Notes: generated from the sequence alone by a model not told the origin. A stretch of 64,000 nt of DNA from Gamsiella multidivaricata (GCF_025024155.1 NW_026251739.1:62001-126000), one strand, 5' to 3'. Shown: positions 1 to 12,739, counted from the first letter of the stretch. A program made the numbers and translations.

Positions 1-1
1 C

Positions 2-538
2 ACGCCCATTAACGGCAACCTCTACGAACTCGATGGTCTCCAAGAGGGTCCCCGAAACCATGGTCCCTGTCCTGGAGACTCCTGGCTCGACAAGGTGGGC
101 CCGATCATCCAGGCCCGCATGGCACAATATGCCGGAGGGGAGATCCGCTTTAACCTCATGGCCGTAGTCGATGATCGGATTAAGGTCTATCAGGAAAAAC
201 AAAAGGCGTATGAGGCACAGCTGGAAGCATTGCAGCAGAAGGAAGGGCCCGAAGCGGGCGCGTGGTTGAAGAGCGAGATCGAAAACTTAAAGCAGGATGT
301 CATAAAGGAAGAGGAGAAGAGAAGGAAGCAGCAGAGGGAGAATAAGTTGAGGAGACACAATTTTGTCCCGCTGATTTATGAGCTTTTGAAGGGGCTTGCG
401 CAGGAGGGGAAATTGGAGGCCTTAGTTGAGGAGGGTAAGACGAGAGCAAAAACAGAGCTGGAGAGCGTGAGGCAGCGGAAAGCGGCAGCCGCAGCCGCAG
501 CCGCTGGTGGAGGGGATCTGGAGATGTACGATGATTGA
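2..538 (+). CDS. UCH37/UCHL5-type ubiquitin C-terminal hydrolase, 3' part
   Basis: This is the C-terminal part of a cysteine deubiquitinase of the UCH family; the 5' end lies outside the window. The frame is open from base 2 and ends at TGA 536-538. It starts just before the motif NGNLYELDG, whose Asp (bases 32-34) matches the third member of the UCH Cys-His-Asp triad. Next come the conserved GEIRFNLMA segment and a long charged coiled coil. The tail reads RRHNFVPLIYELL, as in the UCH37-like domain that in animals binds the proteasome receptor Rpn13 or INO80 subunits. That C-terminal extension separates UCH37 from the shorter UCHL1/UCHL3 enzymes. The protein ends with an alanine run, glycines and an acidic stretch. 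Proteasome association is inferred from the family. The catalytic Cys and His cannot be seen here. Confidence 0.9.
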   Translation, partial: TPINGNLYELDGLQEGPRNHGPCPGDSWLDKVGPIIQARMAQYAGGEIRFNLMAVVDDRIKVYQEKQKAYEAQLEALQQKEGPEAGAWLKSEIENLKQDVIKEEEKRRKQQRENKLRRHNFVPLIYELLKGLAQEGKLEALVEEGKTRAKTELESVRQRKAAAAAAAAGGGDLEMYDD

Positions 539-812
539 GAACAAAATTTTGTCCTATAAACCATCCTTGTAAATATATTTATCCGCAGCATAGCATGCAA
601 TGTAAATATGTTCACATTGGTCTGCGTACTTTATTGGATGACTAGATGAAGGCAACTGCCCCAGGCTCATGAACGATGCCAAAGGAATTTGCTCCGCAGC
701 CTGCCACTTATCCAAACATGCTGCCGAACTTAAAAAATGGCACCCTCTTCCTAAGACCTCTAGTCAAGTCTTTCCGCTCTTCATTTTTGGTCAGACGCGT
801 GCCGTAGAGTCA

Positions 813-2960
813 TATGGAGAATCTTGCCGAGGAATCACTACTTTTCACGATCAGGAACTTGAAATGCTCTAGTGCTATGTTGCTGCACTCGAAATTTAGT
901 TTTTGCGGAGCGGAAAAGTTGATAGCCTTGATCACACCCTTCCAATCCTCAGGATCTAGAAGCATACCTTCCAATTAAACAATCTCCATCGACCTCCAAG
1001 CGCGTGATACTGAAGCTACTAAAGATGCTTTGCAGTCACTTGAGCTGCCAGATGAAACGAAGGAAAGAGAGCCAGGGAAGCCAGGGGATATGGGAGAACC
1101 AAGAGCCAGGTGGATTCCTCAGGAGAATTAGAGACAACGGTGAGGCTGGCGGCTATAGTGGCGCAGTGACCATGGCGGCTACCCATTTCATAGAGCTATG
1201 TACGAGCCCTTGTTCACCGATACCGGCCTGAAGTCCTCCAACGCTGGTACATCCAGTTTCGTAGGGTGTCGTTGCTTCATATCCTGCATCCAATCCTCCG
1301 CGGACTTGCGTCCCACGACCAGTCTTGTCGACTTCTTGCGGTGTCGCTTAAGCAGATCATGAAGTTTATCCCGCTCAGTCTTGTTTTGCATCTTTTCAAG
1401 TACTATATGGCATTGTTCTGTGCAGGATGATAGTTCGATAGCTCAGTCCATGCACTCTACGTCAGAGGTACTTAACTTACTAGGATCAAGGGATAACGAT
1501 TTCAGACTTGAGCCGCCCTCCGCAGTCGCAGTATCTAGAAGTGTTGCGAGACTGTCGTTGAACAGATGATTAACTGTGAACTGGCTAACAGACCAGCCGT
1601 ATTGCCTAAATAAAATCGGAAGCTGTTCCTGCTCATCGGATGACGGCTCTGTTCCCATTGTGATCGTGGTCGTCAGATAGGTTTTAGCTGAGGCATTAGC
1701 GAAGGTCCATGCCATCTTTTCATCATGATGCTCGCTCTGCTTCCTGTCGACGAACCAGAAAAGCATGGTCTTGAGAGCATTCAAAAGTTTGGATGGGCTA
1801 TTCTGCGAATGAACGAGAGTTCTCTTCTTCTTGACCAGGTTCGCGATCGGCAGGTGGCGGTGAGTTCCATCAGCCTTGGGCTCTCTCACAAGAGTTCTTT
1901 CAACTGTCCCTCCATCGTCTTTGCAGAATGCTTATACGTTGTCGGCTCGATTAGATACCCCTTTAGAAGCAAAGCCTGCTCCCCTGGATAAAGAGACGCC
2001 AGGTTCAAAGTCATCGCATTCATCGCCTGGATCCTGTCACCTGCATAAACCATACGAATTCAACCTCGCAGAATGTCCAACACCAATTTCCGAAGCACCT
2101 TCATCATCGACAGTAAGACTTGCAGCTCCTCAAATGCCCCGTGAATACTATCGACTTCTAGTGTTAGTTCCATGAGCGATGGGCAGTACTTGACGATTCT
2201 TGTCACAACCATCTTGCACGACCGATCCGACTGGAAGAATGGGGTACGGATCCAGAGACTTTGTAGTTGATGCGATGTCTTCATTGATGTGCTCCAGGTA
2301 TGTTGATAAAAGTTCGGGTACAAAATGCGCATAGTTTTGATCCTGCCGTCGAGCATCAACTGTAGAATAGGGTCGTACCAACGCTTAGGATAAACGAAAT
2401 CAAGTGCTGGGGTCTTGGATTCCTACGCGTTTACTGCCAGCTCCACAATGTTCGCCTTACTGACCGCTGTTGCAAACACCCACAGTTCGTCCACGTTAGT
2501 CTCGGAGAAGAAGAGCATGGTAAGCTTCCTGATTCCACACGATTTCTCCATGGCATCGAATAGCTGCCTGGCGATCGTCGATGACTTGGCAATCAATTCG
2601 AGGCTCCCAGTCTCTAGATTGAACCTCCCGTAATAGGTCATGACGAGTTCCAGGAACTGCTCCATTACAGACCCATGATAGTTCTCACGATAATGGTCGA
2701 TATGCACCCATTTGACATGCTCCTCCCTCGTGACAATACTGTACGGGTTTCCTAGCGCACGGTCCTGATCCTGGGCTATGAGGAAAGACTCTAGCTGCCG
2801 CAGATCTGCGCCTTCGAGAACCTCCATCGTATCCATCTTCCCACAGAATGATGCGTTGTCCAGTTTCGGGGTCGAGTCGAGTCGGGATGTTGATCGTCTC
2901 GGAGATTGAGCGCAAGTGGAATGTCTGCAAGAAACGCTCCTCCGCCAACGGTCTTGTCAT
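813..2960 (-). pseudogene. Decayed leucine-rich (RNI-like) protein gene of a Mortierellaceae-type expanded family
   Basis: A long minus-strand reading starts at ATG 2960-2958 (MTRPLAEERF) and continues in pieces to about 813. It looks like one diverged gene for a leucine-rich, RNI-like protein: recurrent LxxLxL segments, PSLMELTLE, LVLDIL, and FNDSLATLLD followed by LKSLSLDPS. The reading is broken by in-frame stops at 2425-2423 (TAG), 2062-2060 (TGA), 1888-1886 (TGA) and 1445-1443 (TGA). Frame changes occur near 2840-2860 and between about 1888 and 1840. Downstream of 1188 another frame from 965 to 813 still shows family-like sequence (LLDPEDWKGVIKAI). No transposon borders are visible. Assignment to the Mortierellaceae family is from memory of its motifs. 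Function is unknown, and this copy cannot make the full protein unless unusual splicing removes every break. Confidence 0.72.
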
Positions 2961-5900
2961 CGTTTTGTTTCCGTGGCTTCCTGACGAACCGGTGAGATAT
3001 TAGAGGCGGAGGGAAGAGAGTGAAAAGAAGACCGATTGAGTGAAGGAAATCGGTCTACATTTTTCATCTCGCCCATTTTTTTGTGCGCCTCATGGACACC
3101 CGAGGAGATTTCATGCCAAATAGTCCTAATAATGAGTACTATAGTGTAGACGAATGTGGTGTGCATAAATTAATAGAAGCACCCTTCCGTGGCTCGTTAT
3201 GAATGTTCAAATGACCCGATATTGGCGGACAGATATGGCGTTAATGACATATTGCTATTGTGCCGGATTGGTGAGCCTCGGCCAAGCTGACCAGCCTCTA
3301 CGAGAATCCTGACCAGCCCTTGCAGCAAAGTGCCCGCAGCATAGGTCACTCAGACCGGTTTTTTTTTTGATTCTGCAAGGCGCTCACTGTTGCTGTGTAT
3401 ATCAGGTCCGCCCTCCTTCGCGGCCATGGAGGTCGAGTTCAACTAAAAGCTGTTGTTTCCATTGATACGGTGGAGTCTCGCGCTGCCACTCTATTCATTA
3501 AAAGCATATGCGTTATGCTTATATCTCTACGCACGAATTCGTCGATTTCTGCGCTAGGTGCAATGAAAGTCCAAGGCACCTTCGTTAATGACCATGTTCT
3601 TCCTCAAAGTGACATGGAGATCACGTAAATTAGTAGCGCATGTGGTGTTCGAATTATAAATTATAATCCCTGAGTTATGGTCAATCGTAGAAATGCATGG
3701 GGACGGTCTCGTTTTCGTATATTGCTAAAGACAAAAAAGTCTTATTTTTTTGAACCATGTTTGAATCAATACGCGTACCGCTATGTCTTTGTTGGTTATG
3801 ATTCCCGTCAAGTTATTGTGTCGAAGCAAACATGATATATTCTGGTAATCTAGTAGTCTAGCAATCGAGGATGTCGCGTACAATCGTAGAACCTTGTGTA
3901 GGCAACATTCTAGTTTCATATGCTACATGGAAGGTAGGCCAGCCCTAGCCCTTTTTTTGAGCCGACGGAAATACAAGAGCAATTGAGGAAGGATTCACAT
4001 GGATCAATGCTTCTCGTTATATCGACATGGGGAATGGTGATACTGTGGTGCAGGCTGCCGCCTTGGATGCGAATCTCGTGCAGCATGGAGTTATTAGACT
4101 AAGCACCTGCTTGTGGGCTGCGCTTGCATTGAGAGCATTGTACATTCATGCTCTCAAACTGACCACCCGGTCTGTGCTGCTGGCGAGGAGGGATCCCAAA
4201 GGGTGCACAACGGGTATAGAGTGTGGTGCTCAATGCAAGTGATGGGGGGGGGGGGGGGGGGGGAGGAGGGGCGGGTTTTCATGTGTTTTACGACACCAGG
4301 GGTACAGCATATGCTGGTGCGTACCACGGATATCAAACGGCGAACGGACAGTTCTGGATAACATGGTGCTATTTGGGTCAACCAAAGACTAATCTGCAAA
4401 TGCCATGGGCTTCAGGGCAGCCCAGGCTATCGAGACCTGAAGTCAGCCTACCACCCTGCAATGTCACCGTAAAATATACGGCGCCCAACATAGCGCCCAC
4501 ATGTCCACATCCTCCGGCGCACAAGGTTTCGCGGCTCAAGTGACGGGTGAGCCCTTCGGTTCGGCGCTCTTTTCGTACTTTCTCCAGTGGAGAAATTTCT
4601 TTTTGCTTGTGGAGTGAGCCGAAGGCACAGAATGCTGCGAATGGTCATATGAAAGGGCTTTTTCTTTTGGCCTAGTGCAGGCTGACATGGACCTCACAAC
4701 TTGTTTATCGTAATCTGCAGGTTGAGACAAGCGCACAGCCAAATGCATGCAAGGCACCCAACAAACAGAAAATGTTTTATTTATCTAAACCGATCATAGA
4801 CACGCATATCAGTTGAAACAGTTCCATGCACATGGAGTGACAGATATGTTTCTGTAGAAAAACCATTCAAGCAGGTGAAAGTCGCAGAACTAACATAGTA
4901 GTTTTTGACTGTACTTGCTGTCTGAGTTCATTTCCCCTTATCTGAACTGTTAATGTTCTACCCGTTGCACAACGGTGCAATCAGCGCTAATGCAACAAAG
5001 AAGAAGACCCCAGAGCGGGAATATCTGCCATTGGGTAGCATGTTGCACGACTCCTTCTTGATGAAGACGACCGCACTTCTGCACGACCATGGACTCCTAA
5101 AGACATGTGCCTTTACAGTTGAATTTCGATAATTTTGGCTAATTTTGTATGTGCACGGTACACGGATATTTTGTTCGAGAGGACGACTGTTGCTTAGATC
5201 AGAGCTCATTTTGAGTTGCTGGGAAGCTAAGGAGGAGATTGCAGGGCGGCTGCATTGATTCTTCGTAATTAACACAGGGATTGACGAGAACTATAATTAA
5301 CTCGATCATGCATACGATCATAAAGAGACACTGGTTGCCGCTGTGCGGTAGAGTGACAGTTACTCGTCTGCCGGAGACCAAATGACCAAGAGACAAGCGA
5401 CGGTGGTGACGGTAAGCGCGAGTCCTCCTCAGACACGAGTGAACTCTCAAGATACCCTTTGCTCATTGTTTTATCGTTACTTTATTTAGCGGCTCCGACG
5501 AGCACCTTGATCACCACTCATTTACTAAGCAAGGTGGCCCATCATTAAATATGATAGTAAAAATAATATTTAAGAAGCTGCAAATGAGCGGGGTAGCCTC
5601 GTTCCCTCAAGCAGGTGACGAAAATTTCGCTCGTCGAAGGTCCTGCCACTAAAATAAAGAGTCTTTATTTTAATGGAGGCGAGGGCTAATGCCAGTATGA
5701 CATGTGGGGGGGGCTAACATGTGGGATAGGACTCCAAAATGGCCCTATCTCCATCGCTCTTGCATTTTGTGGAGTGAACCGCCCACAATAAAAGTACACG
5801 TAGTATTTATCGTTCGCAAAATATGCATGCAGTAGGAAAGGTGCATGCGCACCTTCTTTCGTGCTTTTCGCGCCCATTTGTGCTCCTGTGTTTCCTTCTG

Positions 5901-6613
5901 CAGCATTCCCAGCAGAAGCGGCATAGAGGGAGACAATGCGTGCAAGAGTGGATGTGGATATGGTGATGGATGTATCGAGTATTAAAGTCTTCAAGGGTAT
6001 CCTAAGGGGCTATTGGTGTCATTGGGAGAGACGATAATATTTTTTTGCTGCCACTGTTGGGAATACTGTAATACCCTAGGCTAGAAAACGTGAGGACTGA
6101 TAGTCCATCCCCAAGGGTGACTTCCCTAGGAGTGCTAATTAAAATAAGACACTAGTGGAACTGGCGTCCCTGTGGAGAAGCAATTTCCTACTGGGTTGAC
6201 AGGCAGACTTGATGGCTGATGTTCACTTTGAAGGGCATTGGGATGACTGATGACAAACTGCTCCTGTATACACCATGAACCAAATTAACAGAAAACGACT
6301 GTACCATGGGGGTACAAAGTGAAAAACGTTAATTAAGTACTCAAAATGAATTCAATTGAATGATGAGTCGCAGCCCATGAGGAGTCGTCGCCTTGATCCA
6401 TCCTCCACATAAAAGGTCTGGCCTCCATCCCCCGTTTTCCTTCTTTTCTGCTTCTTAAGTCTTTCTTCATTTGCCTCTACACCCGCAATCATCCCCAAGT
6501 CCACTTCCACCGTCTTTCGCTACACATCCCGTTGTGCACATTACAGCTCACGCCTCCACATCTAAACGCACCTACACCCACGACACCCCTTCTATAAAGA
6601 AATCAGACCAGAC
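2961..6613. other. Gene-poor intergenic region
   Basis: No convincing gene is seen across this 3.6 kb. Open frames are short, lack recognisable domains and are often driven by low-complexity runs. It holds a T run near 3360, a 20-base G run at 4244-4263 and AT-rich stretches near 5540-5660. The last 200 bases are pyrimidine-rich and contain CATAAAAGG near 6408, a possible core promoter for the CRAL-TRIO gene starting at 6614. Confidence 0.6.
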
Positions 6614-8087
6614 ATGTCTACCTACGTTCAGCCCGTTGCCCCCACCGAAGGCCGTCTCGGCCACTTGACTCCCGAACAGACCGAGAAGCTCCAGCAGTTC
6701 TGGGTCCGCCTCTACGACATCTTTGACGGCAAGACCCAGTTCGACCAGACCGCCCCCTCGTCCTTCAAGGGCCAGTCCCGTGATGAGGACGCCCCTGCCA
6801 CCCCCTCGACCGAGAAGAAGGGCTGGTTCGGCCGCGGAAAGGCTACCCCTGCCTCTGATGCCGCTGTTGTCAAGTCCGAGCCTGCTCCCCGCTTTACCGG
6901 TGAGGACCTCAAGAAGACCTTCTGGAAGCTGACTATGATGGACCACCCTGACTTGATCGTCCTCAAGGTATGGAACTGAGCTCATGTAGCAACATGGATA
7001 AAGTTTAAGATTGAAGAGTACTTACCAGGGCGCTCTATTCGAGGTATTCTAACGATTCTTTGTGTCCACTTTCTCTTATTTTCAATAGTTCATCCGTGCC
7101 CGCAAGTGGAACCTGGATGATGCCATGAAAATGTTCTTGAACGCCCTGAAGTGGCGCATTGTCGAGCGCCTCGACGAGTTGGTCGAGCTTTCGGATGTGG
7201 AGTTGGATCAGAAGTATCCCAAGTTCATTGAGCAGATGCGCGTCGGAAAGGGCTACCTCCGTGGTGCCGATCCCCTCAACCGTCCCATGTCTGTTGTCAA
7301 CACCCGTCTCCATCACAAGAGCGACCAGCCCCCAGAGACTATCCATCGCTTCACTCTCTACGTAAGTTGGTTTACCCTGCTCTTTATTAAACGTAAAAAT
7401 GCTAGTGCTGGAAAAATGAGAAACCTATTCTCACAGCGAATCAATATGGATCGAACAAAATAGACCATGGAGTGCGGCCGCATGTGCCTCCCCCAGGGTG
7501 CCGAAACTGTCATCGTCATCTTCGATCTTTCCAACTTCGGTCTCGACAACATGGACTGGGGCTTCGTCCGCCTGTTCGTTCAGTGCTTCGAGTCCTACTA
7601 CCCCGAGACCCTCGGAGTGTGCGTTGTTCACCGTGCTCCTTTCGTCTTCTGGGGTCTCTGGAAGCTGATCCAGCCCCTCCTCGACCCCGTCGTCGCCTCC
7701 AAGTTCGTCTTCACCCGCAACAACGCCGAGTTGCACAAGGTCATCCCTCGTGAACGCCTTCCCATCGTCCACTATGAAGGTCTCGATGACTGGAAGTACG
7801 AGTACGTCCCCGCCACCCCCGGCGAGAACGCCCCCATGAAGGACTTGGCTAAGAAGGAGGAGTTGCTCAATGAGCGTCATGCCTTGGAGAACAAGTTTGA
7901 CGCCGTTACCCGTGCCTGGATCAAGAACATCAATGGCAAGAACTCTTCGGAACGTGATGAGATTGCCCAGGAGCTTAGGGAGCAGTACACTCGCTTGACG
8001 CCCTATGTCCGCGCCAAGAACTTGTACCAGCGCTGGGGCGTTTCTCACGACGGCCAGGTCACCTGGACCTACAACGTCAAGGCCTAA
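6614..8087 (+). CDS. Sec14-like CRAL-TRIO phosphatidylinositol transfer protein (Csr1-like)
   Basis: This is a 416-residue lipid-binding protein from three exons: 6614-6967, 7089-7361 and 7464-8087. Both introns (121 and 102 bases) are phase 0 with GTATGG/GTAAGT donors and TAG acceptors. The N-terminal region is Pro/Glu-rich. A CRAL-TRIO-N helix (LKFIRARKWNLDDAM) spans the first junction at about residues 117-131. The lipid-binding lobe follows, with typical signatures such as ETVIVIFDLSNFGLDNMDW and LDPVVASKFVF. The size is close to yeast Csr1/Sfh2 (about 408 residues). Family members exchange phosphatidylinositol and other lipids between membranes and influence sterol and lipid-droplet homeostasis. 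Cytosolic location and lipid choice are inferred. Codon use is strongly C-ending, which suggests high expression. The ATG sits after a CT-rich leader. Confidence 0.88.
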
Positions 8088-8480
8088 GTAGCAAGCGCGG
8101 GAGGAATGCAGGACATTCCGAATCTTAAAAGAAGAGAACGCCAAGGACAGAACACATGGAGAATTATACCCTTGCAGCTGGATCGAAATATATTCCTAGG
8201 ATACCCCTCTCTACGCCACCAGATAGAGAGACAGGGAAATGCAAGGGTGGGGAAGCACTTGTAAAGTAAATATCTCAATAAATATTATACACAAAAAGCA
8301 TGGCCGCAATGGGTGATCGATCTTCCACAACACGCTGTTTGTCCACTGAAAACGTTTTGAAGACAATCAAAGGAAATACAATATAGTATAGGGCGAAAAG
8401 AGTAGGTTTCTATTTTGCAAAAGCTGATCTACAATGAGTTCTAAAAGGATTTACGGAAGGATTTGGCGTTCGAAACGTCT
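8088..8480. other. Convergent 3' regions
   Basis: These roughly 390 bases separate the convergent 3' ends of the CRAL-TRIO and thioesterase genes. They contain AATAAATATTATAC near 8277-8291, a plausible polyadenylation region for the upstream gene. I see no gene here. Confidence 0.5.
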
Positions 8481-9210
8481 TCACAGCTTGGATCCGCCGC
8501 CCATTCGGGAATCCGTGTTAAACTTTGTGTGTGAAGCTGTAGCAAGGACCCTGCCTGTTTCCTTGTCCTTCAAAACCGCGGTCGTGTTTGCAAGACCCGC
8601 GCCAACTTTGTGGACCCTGCACTCGACCAGGACAGTTGAGCCGAGCGCGGCACCCGAGACGTAGGCGACATGCAGATCGGTTGACACACCAGCAAATTGA
8701 AAATGTTTACCTATGATTTGTTGGAAGTGAAGCAATAACACAGAAGGTGAGTGAATCAGATCGCTTGTTCGCCACAGAGAGAACGCCAAAACAATCTCGG
8801 GGCAATTGGAGGCTGGGATTTCAATGTAATGCCTTCAGCTCTTGCCATAATGTCCAACATGGTTGCTTAAATGCGCTCCACAGCTTTCTTTCTTTCTTTC
8901 TTTTTTTCTTTCTTTCTTTCTTTTTTGTATGTCCGTAGATAATCAACGTACGTTCGCGTGTGAATAAGGCTGCCGTGGTCAAGTTATCAACCAAGGTAGC
9001 AATGGCACCACCATGAAAGTTGTTCGAGAAATTGCAGTCGGATTTTTGAATGGTGTATTCAAATACGGCCGAGTCCTCGTCCGCATCGACGACCGTGCTG
9101 CGACCGAAGCAGTCGTGCGAGAATAAGTGTCCATCCTCGTCCGCTCGGTTCGCGAACTTGTTCATTTGTTCCATCCATTCCTTCAAATGTGCGACATGCT
9201 GGGGGGCCAT
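8481..9210 (-). CDS. Hotdog-fold acyl-CoA thioesterase with C-terminal SKL peroxisomal signal
   Basis: Two exons, 9210-8952 and 8710-8481, give a 162-residue protein. The join across the 241-base intron (donor GTACGT, acceptor ATAG) is phase 1 and restores a continuous hotdog domain. The diagnostic NFHGGAIATLVDN motif lies in exon 1, and VSTDLHVAYVSGA plus a C-terminal beta-strand region lie in exon 2. This is the 4HBT/THEM2 (ACOT13)-like architecture, which hydrolyses acyl-CoA to free fatty acid and CoA. The chain ends in Ser-Lys-Leu directly before TGA, the canonical PTS1 signal, so import into peroxisomes is inferred. The intron contains a CTTT/T-rich microsatellite (8883-8936). The substrate chain length cannot be read from the sequence. 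Confidence 0.87.
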
Positions 9211-9954
9211 TATAGTAGGTGAGGAATGGAATGATTTAGTGGAGTGGAGAGGTAAAGGAGGAATGAGCGAATAGGGCCTACAGGAAGGTAAGGAGTGAGA
9301 GAAGACAAGTTCGGGGAAGTGCTTTTCATGTCGGTTCGATCGAAACCTTAATAGTTGGCACTTTGAACTTGTTTGAAGCGAAGGCGAGATATCACGTGTA
9401 GTCTCTCGATCGGCATGGGGGATCTTGACGACCTCGAACAGAAGGAACAGTTTCTCGTCAAGATTGACGGCGACTATACTTGCTACATAGATCTATTGAA
9501 AAATACAATACATTGATGGTATCTTATGCATTTTCTTGGCGGCTCGGTCGGATCTGGTTCAGGAACGCGTGTCGATTGGACGCCCTGTATTCTCCAGCGG
9601 ATAGAGGCGTTTACTCAGTGCAGACGACATCATTGTTTCTTTCAGCTGGAACGCCAAACAGAGACCACTCTATGTTGCTTGAGTATGTCCACGTCGCGAG
9701 ATGACATCTGAAACCTGCGCTGTGCAGTATCGCGTCCGCGTTTTTGCCTCACAAGCCACTGTTTGACGCTGCCACTGTTTGACGCTGCCCCTGGCTCAAA
9801 ACTCGCAGGTTGTATTTTGGCCGCAAGGGCGAAGGGCTTTTCTGTCTTTTGCATTGCACTTAATTGCCATCAACACTTTCAACACACCATAGGACAGAGG
9901 AAGAAAAAAAAAAAGCACACACACACGGTAACAGGAATTACAGAACAGGAAAGC
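9211..9954. other. Divergent promoter region, thioesterase / UBA2
   Basis: These 744 bases lie between two divergently transcribed genes and should carry both promoters. No coding region is supported. A short direct duplication, CACTGTTTGACGCTGCC, occurs twice around 9759-9790, and an A run with a CA repeat precedes the UBA2 start. Confidence 0.5.
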
Positions 9955-12739
9955 ATGCCACGCGAATCTCATCTCGAAACGACGATTGGCAAGTCGCTTG
10001 TCAACACCATTGCTGAGGCAAAGGTGCTCATGGTTGGCGCAGGAGGCATTGGATGCGAGCTGCTCAAGAACCTTGTTATGAGCGGCTTCAAGAACATTGA
10101 AGTGGTGAGACATGAGCGTCACCGGTATCAGGGAAAAGTGGAGGAGTAAAGGCTTCAGGTCTTACTCACTAACCAGCTTCTTTGGATCTAGATCGATCTA
10201 GATACTATCGATCTATCGAACTTGAACAGGCAGTTCCTCTTCCAGAAACAGCACATCAAGAAGTCGAAAGCGCACGTAAGTCTCTACTAATGATGTCTAT
10301 CCGAAGTATTTTTTGTGCATATGGCTGTGGAAACCAATTCGTATTCTCTTCTTCAACCTATAGATCGCAAAAGCATCGGCCTTGGCCTTCAACCCCAATG
10401 TCAATATTGTATCGCGTCACCAAAATATCAAGGAGCAAGAGTTTTCCGTGGACTGGTTCAAAGGCTTCGATCTGGTCATGAACGCATTGGATAACCTGGG
10501 TATGTGTCGACAACCATGCTATCGGCAATCGCAGATACTCGGAAAGCCCCGACTTTTATTCCTTATCTAACACGCCACCCTTACGGCTCTTATAGATGCA
10601 AGGCGGCATGTCAATAAGATGTGTTTGGCTGCCAATGTGCCCCTCATTGAGTCAGGAACGGCAGGATATCTCGGACAGGTGACCGTCATCCAGAAGGACG
10701 AGACAGAGTGTTTCGACTGTCAACCCAAAGAAACACCAAAGACCTTTCCTGTCTGCACTATCAGAAGCACACCGAGTACATCCATCCACTGCATTGTCTG
10801 GGCAAAGAGCTATCTGTTCGGGCTACTCTTCGGAAACGCAGAAGATGACGACGATGAGGTACTCTCAAAGGAGAACAGCAACGATGATGAGACAGGTATG
10901 CGGACTTGGCATTAACTTGGGTATTTGGGCAAAACCATTGCTTTTATGTTGTGTGATGTCAATATCTGCTTTCATAATCATATTTCCCAAATAGCTAAGG
11001 AGCTTGCGGCATTGGCAGCAGAATCGCAGGCGCTCAAGGAGATTTTGGCATCTGCCAACACAGATGGCTTCGCACAGCGCGTATTTGACAAAGTCTTTTA
11101 CACTGATATCCAGCGCCTCAGGAGCATGGAAGATATGTGGAAGAGCAGGAGAGCACCCACACCCTTAAAGTACGACGAAATCATGAATGAAACGGGAGAC
11201 CTTCCAAGCGCTATGGATGCCGCATCCCTGGAATCGTCGACATTGAAGGATCAGCGTGTGTGGACACTTCGGGAAACAGTTCAGGTGTTCAGCGACAGGT
11301 GAGTCGGCAGCGTCTTATGTGGAAGAAAAGTATGAAGCGGAGCAAATGCTAACGTATTATACTACTCTTTTTTTGACAACATCTAGCTTGGAAAAGCTGA
11401 CTGCCAGATTGAAGGAGCTGAGAGAATCCGACCCTGAGGCGACGGTTCAATTCGATAAGGATGATTCTGAAACTCTGGACTTTGTCACTGCGACGGCCAA
11501 TCTCCGTGCGCACGTTTATGGCATTGAGGAAAAGAGTCGATTCCAAGTTAAAGGTGAGATGCTGTAATGAGAACACGCTGCTGCTGGTCACAAAGCCGAT
11601 CGCCCATTAGTATTAATATCTGGAATGTCTATCTTTGATTAGCCATGGCTGGAAACATCATCCCAGCTATTGCCACCACTAATGCCATCATTGCGGGCAT
11701 GATGGTCATGCTGGCGTTCAAGATTCTCAACAAGCGCCTGGCAGACTGCAAAACTGTAATGATACCGATAGTGGATGCTCAACATGACGCGATATGTCTT
11801 CATTTGTTGAATATAAAGCTGACGCAGTCTTTTTTTCTTTGATTCATGTATGGTTAATAGAGCTACCTCGTTTATGGTCGTCATAGGCCACAGCTGATTA
11901 TTTCGGAACCGTTAGCCAAGCCCAATCCTAAGTGCTATATCTGTAGGAACTCATACATTGCACTTAAAATCGATACGGAAAAGAGCACTGTTCAGGACCT
12001 TATCAATCTACTGGAAGAGAATTCATTGAGCGATGTCGAAATTCAGGAGGGTGGAAGGTATGTGAAATGAGTCTATCGTTCTGCAGATTATATGTCTTAT
12101 GTGCGCTTCCGCTTCCAGCTGGCTGACTTACTGATGTTGGTATTAACGAATAGGGTGATCTATGACCCTGACTTTGACGATAACGCTGAGAAGACCTTGG
12201 CGAGTCTACAGCTGACCGATGGAAAGTTTGTAGATGTCGTGAATGAGGACGACCGCAAGATCATTGTCTGCCTCAAACATGTGTAAGTACTACTGTCGCG
12301 CTGATAATAAACTGAAGACTTCCTTACAGATGCTGCGGTCAACCCATGCTAACATTGACATATGACTTTTTGTAGAGATTCATTGAACCTGGGCGAGCAA
12401 GGTTATGCAGTTGAAGGCGATATTGAAGAGGCATTGGAGCAGCAGACCGTAGTGAGGCAGCAGTTGAAAGAGGCTGAGGCTGAGGCTACGGCGGCAGTGC
12501 ACAATCACGCAGAAGATCCTGATGTTGTAATGACAGACGACAATAAGAAGCGGAAGCACGACGAGATTGCAGGATCGATCGATGCGGATGGACCATTGAA
12601 GAAAACCTCGCTCGAGGGCTCTGCTCATCCTGCAGCGGAGGACGGTATCGGCGATGGCAGCTCTCGGGCGGAAGCAGTGGACGTAGATGAGGTGATCGTT
12701 GTGAACGGGGAGTCCTTTGGTGTTGTTGTTCTAGATTAG
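9955..12739 (+). CDS. UBA2: SUMO-activating enzyme catalytic subunit Uba2 (SAE2)
   Basis: Ten exons give a 647-residue SUMO E1 subunit: 9955-10104, 10192-10275, 10364-10499, 10596-10895, 10995-11298, 11387-11553, 11643-11755, 11861-12057, 12154-12282 and 12376-12739. With Aos1 it adenylates SUMO and forms a thioester before passing it to Ubc9. Visible features are the nucleotide loop GAGGIG (28-33), the [16 protein letters not shown] segment, Zn-binding Cys162/165 and Cys443/446, and the catalytic Cys177 in PVCTIRSTP. The text [19 protein letters not shown] spans an exon join, and an ubiquitin-fold domain lies near residues 455-520. The acidic tail contains a KKRKHDE nuclear-localisation-like motif. 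Length matches human (640) and yeast (636) Uba2. All ten exons join in frame with GT-AG introns of about 80-110 bases. Confidence 0.95.
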
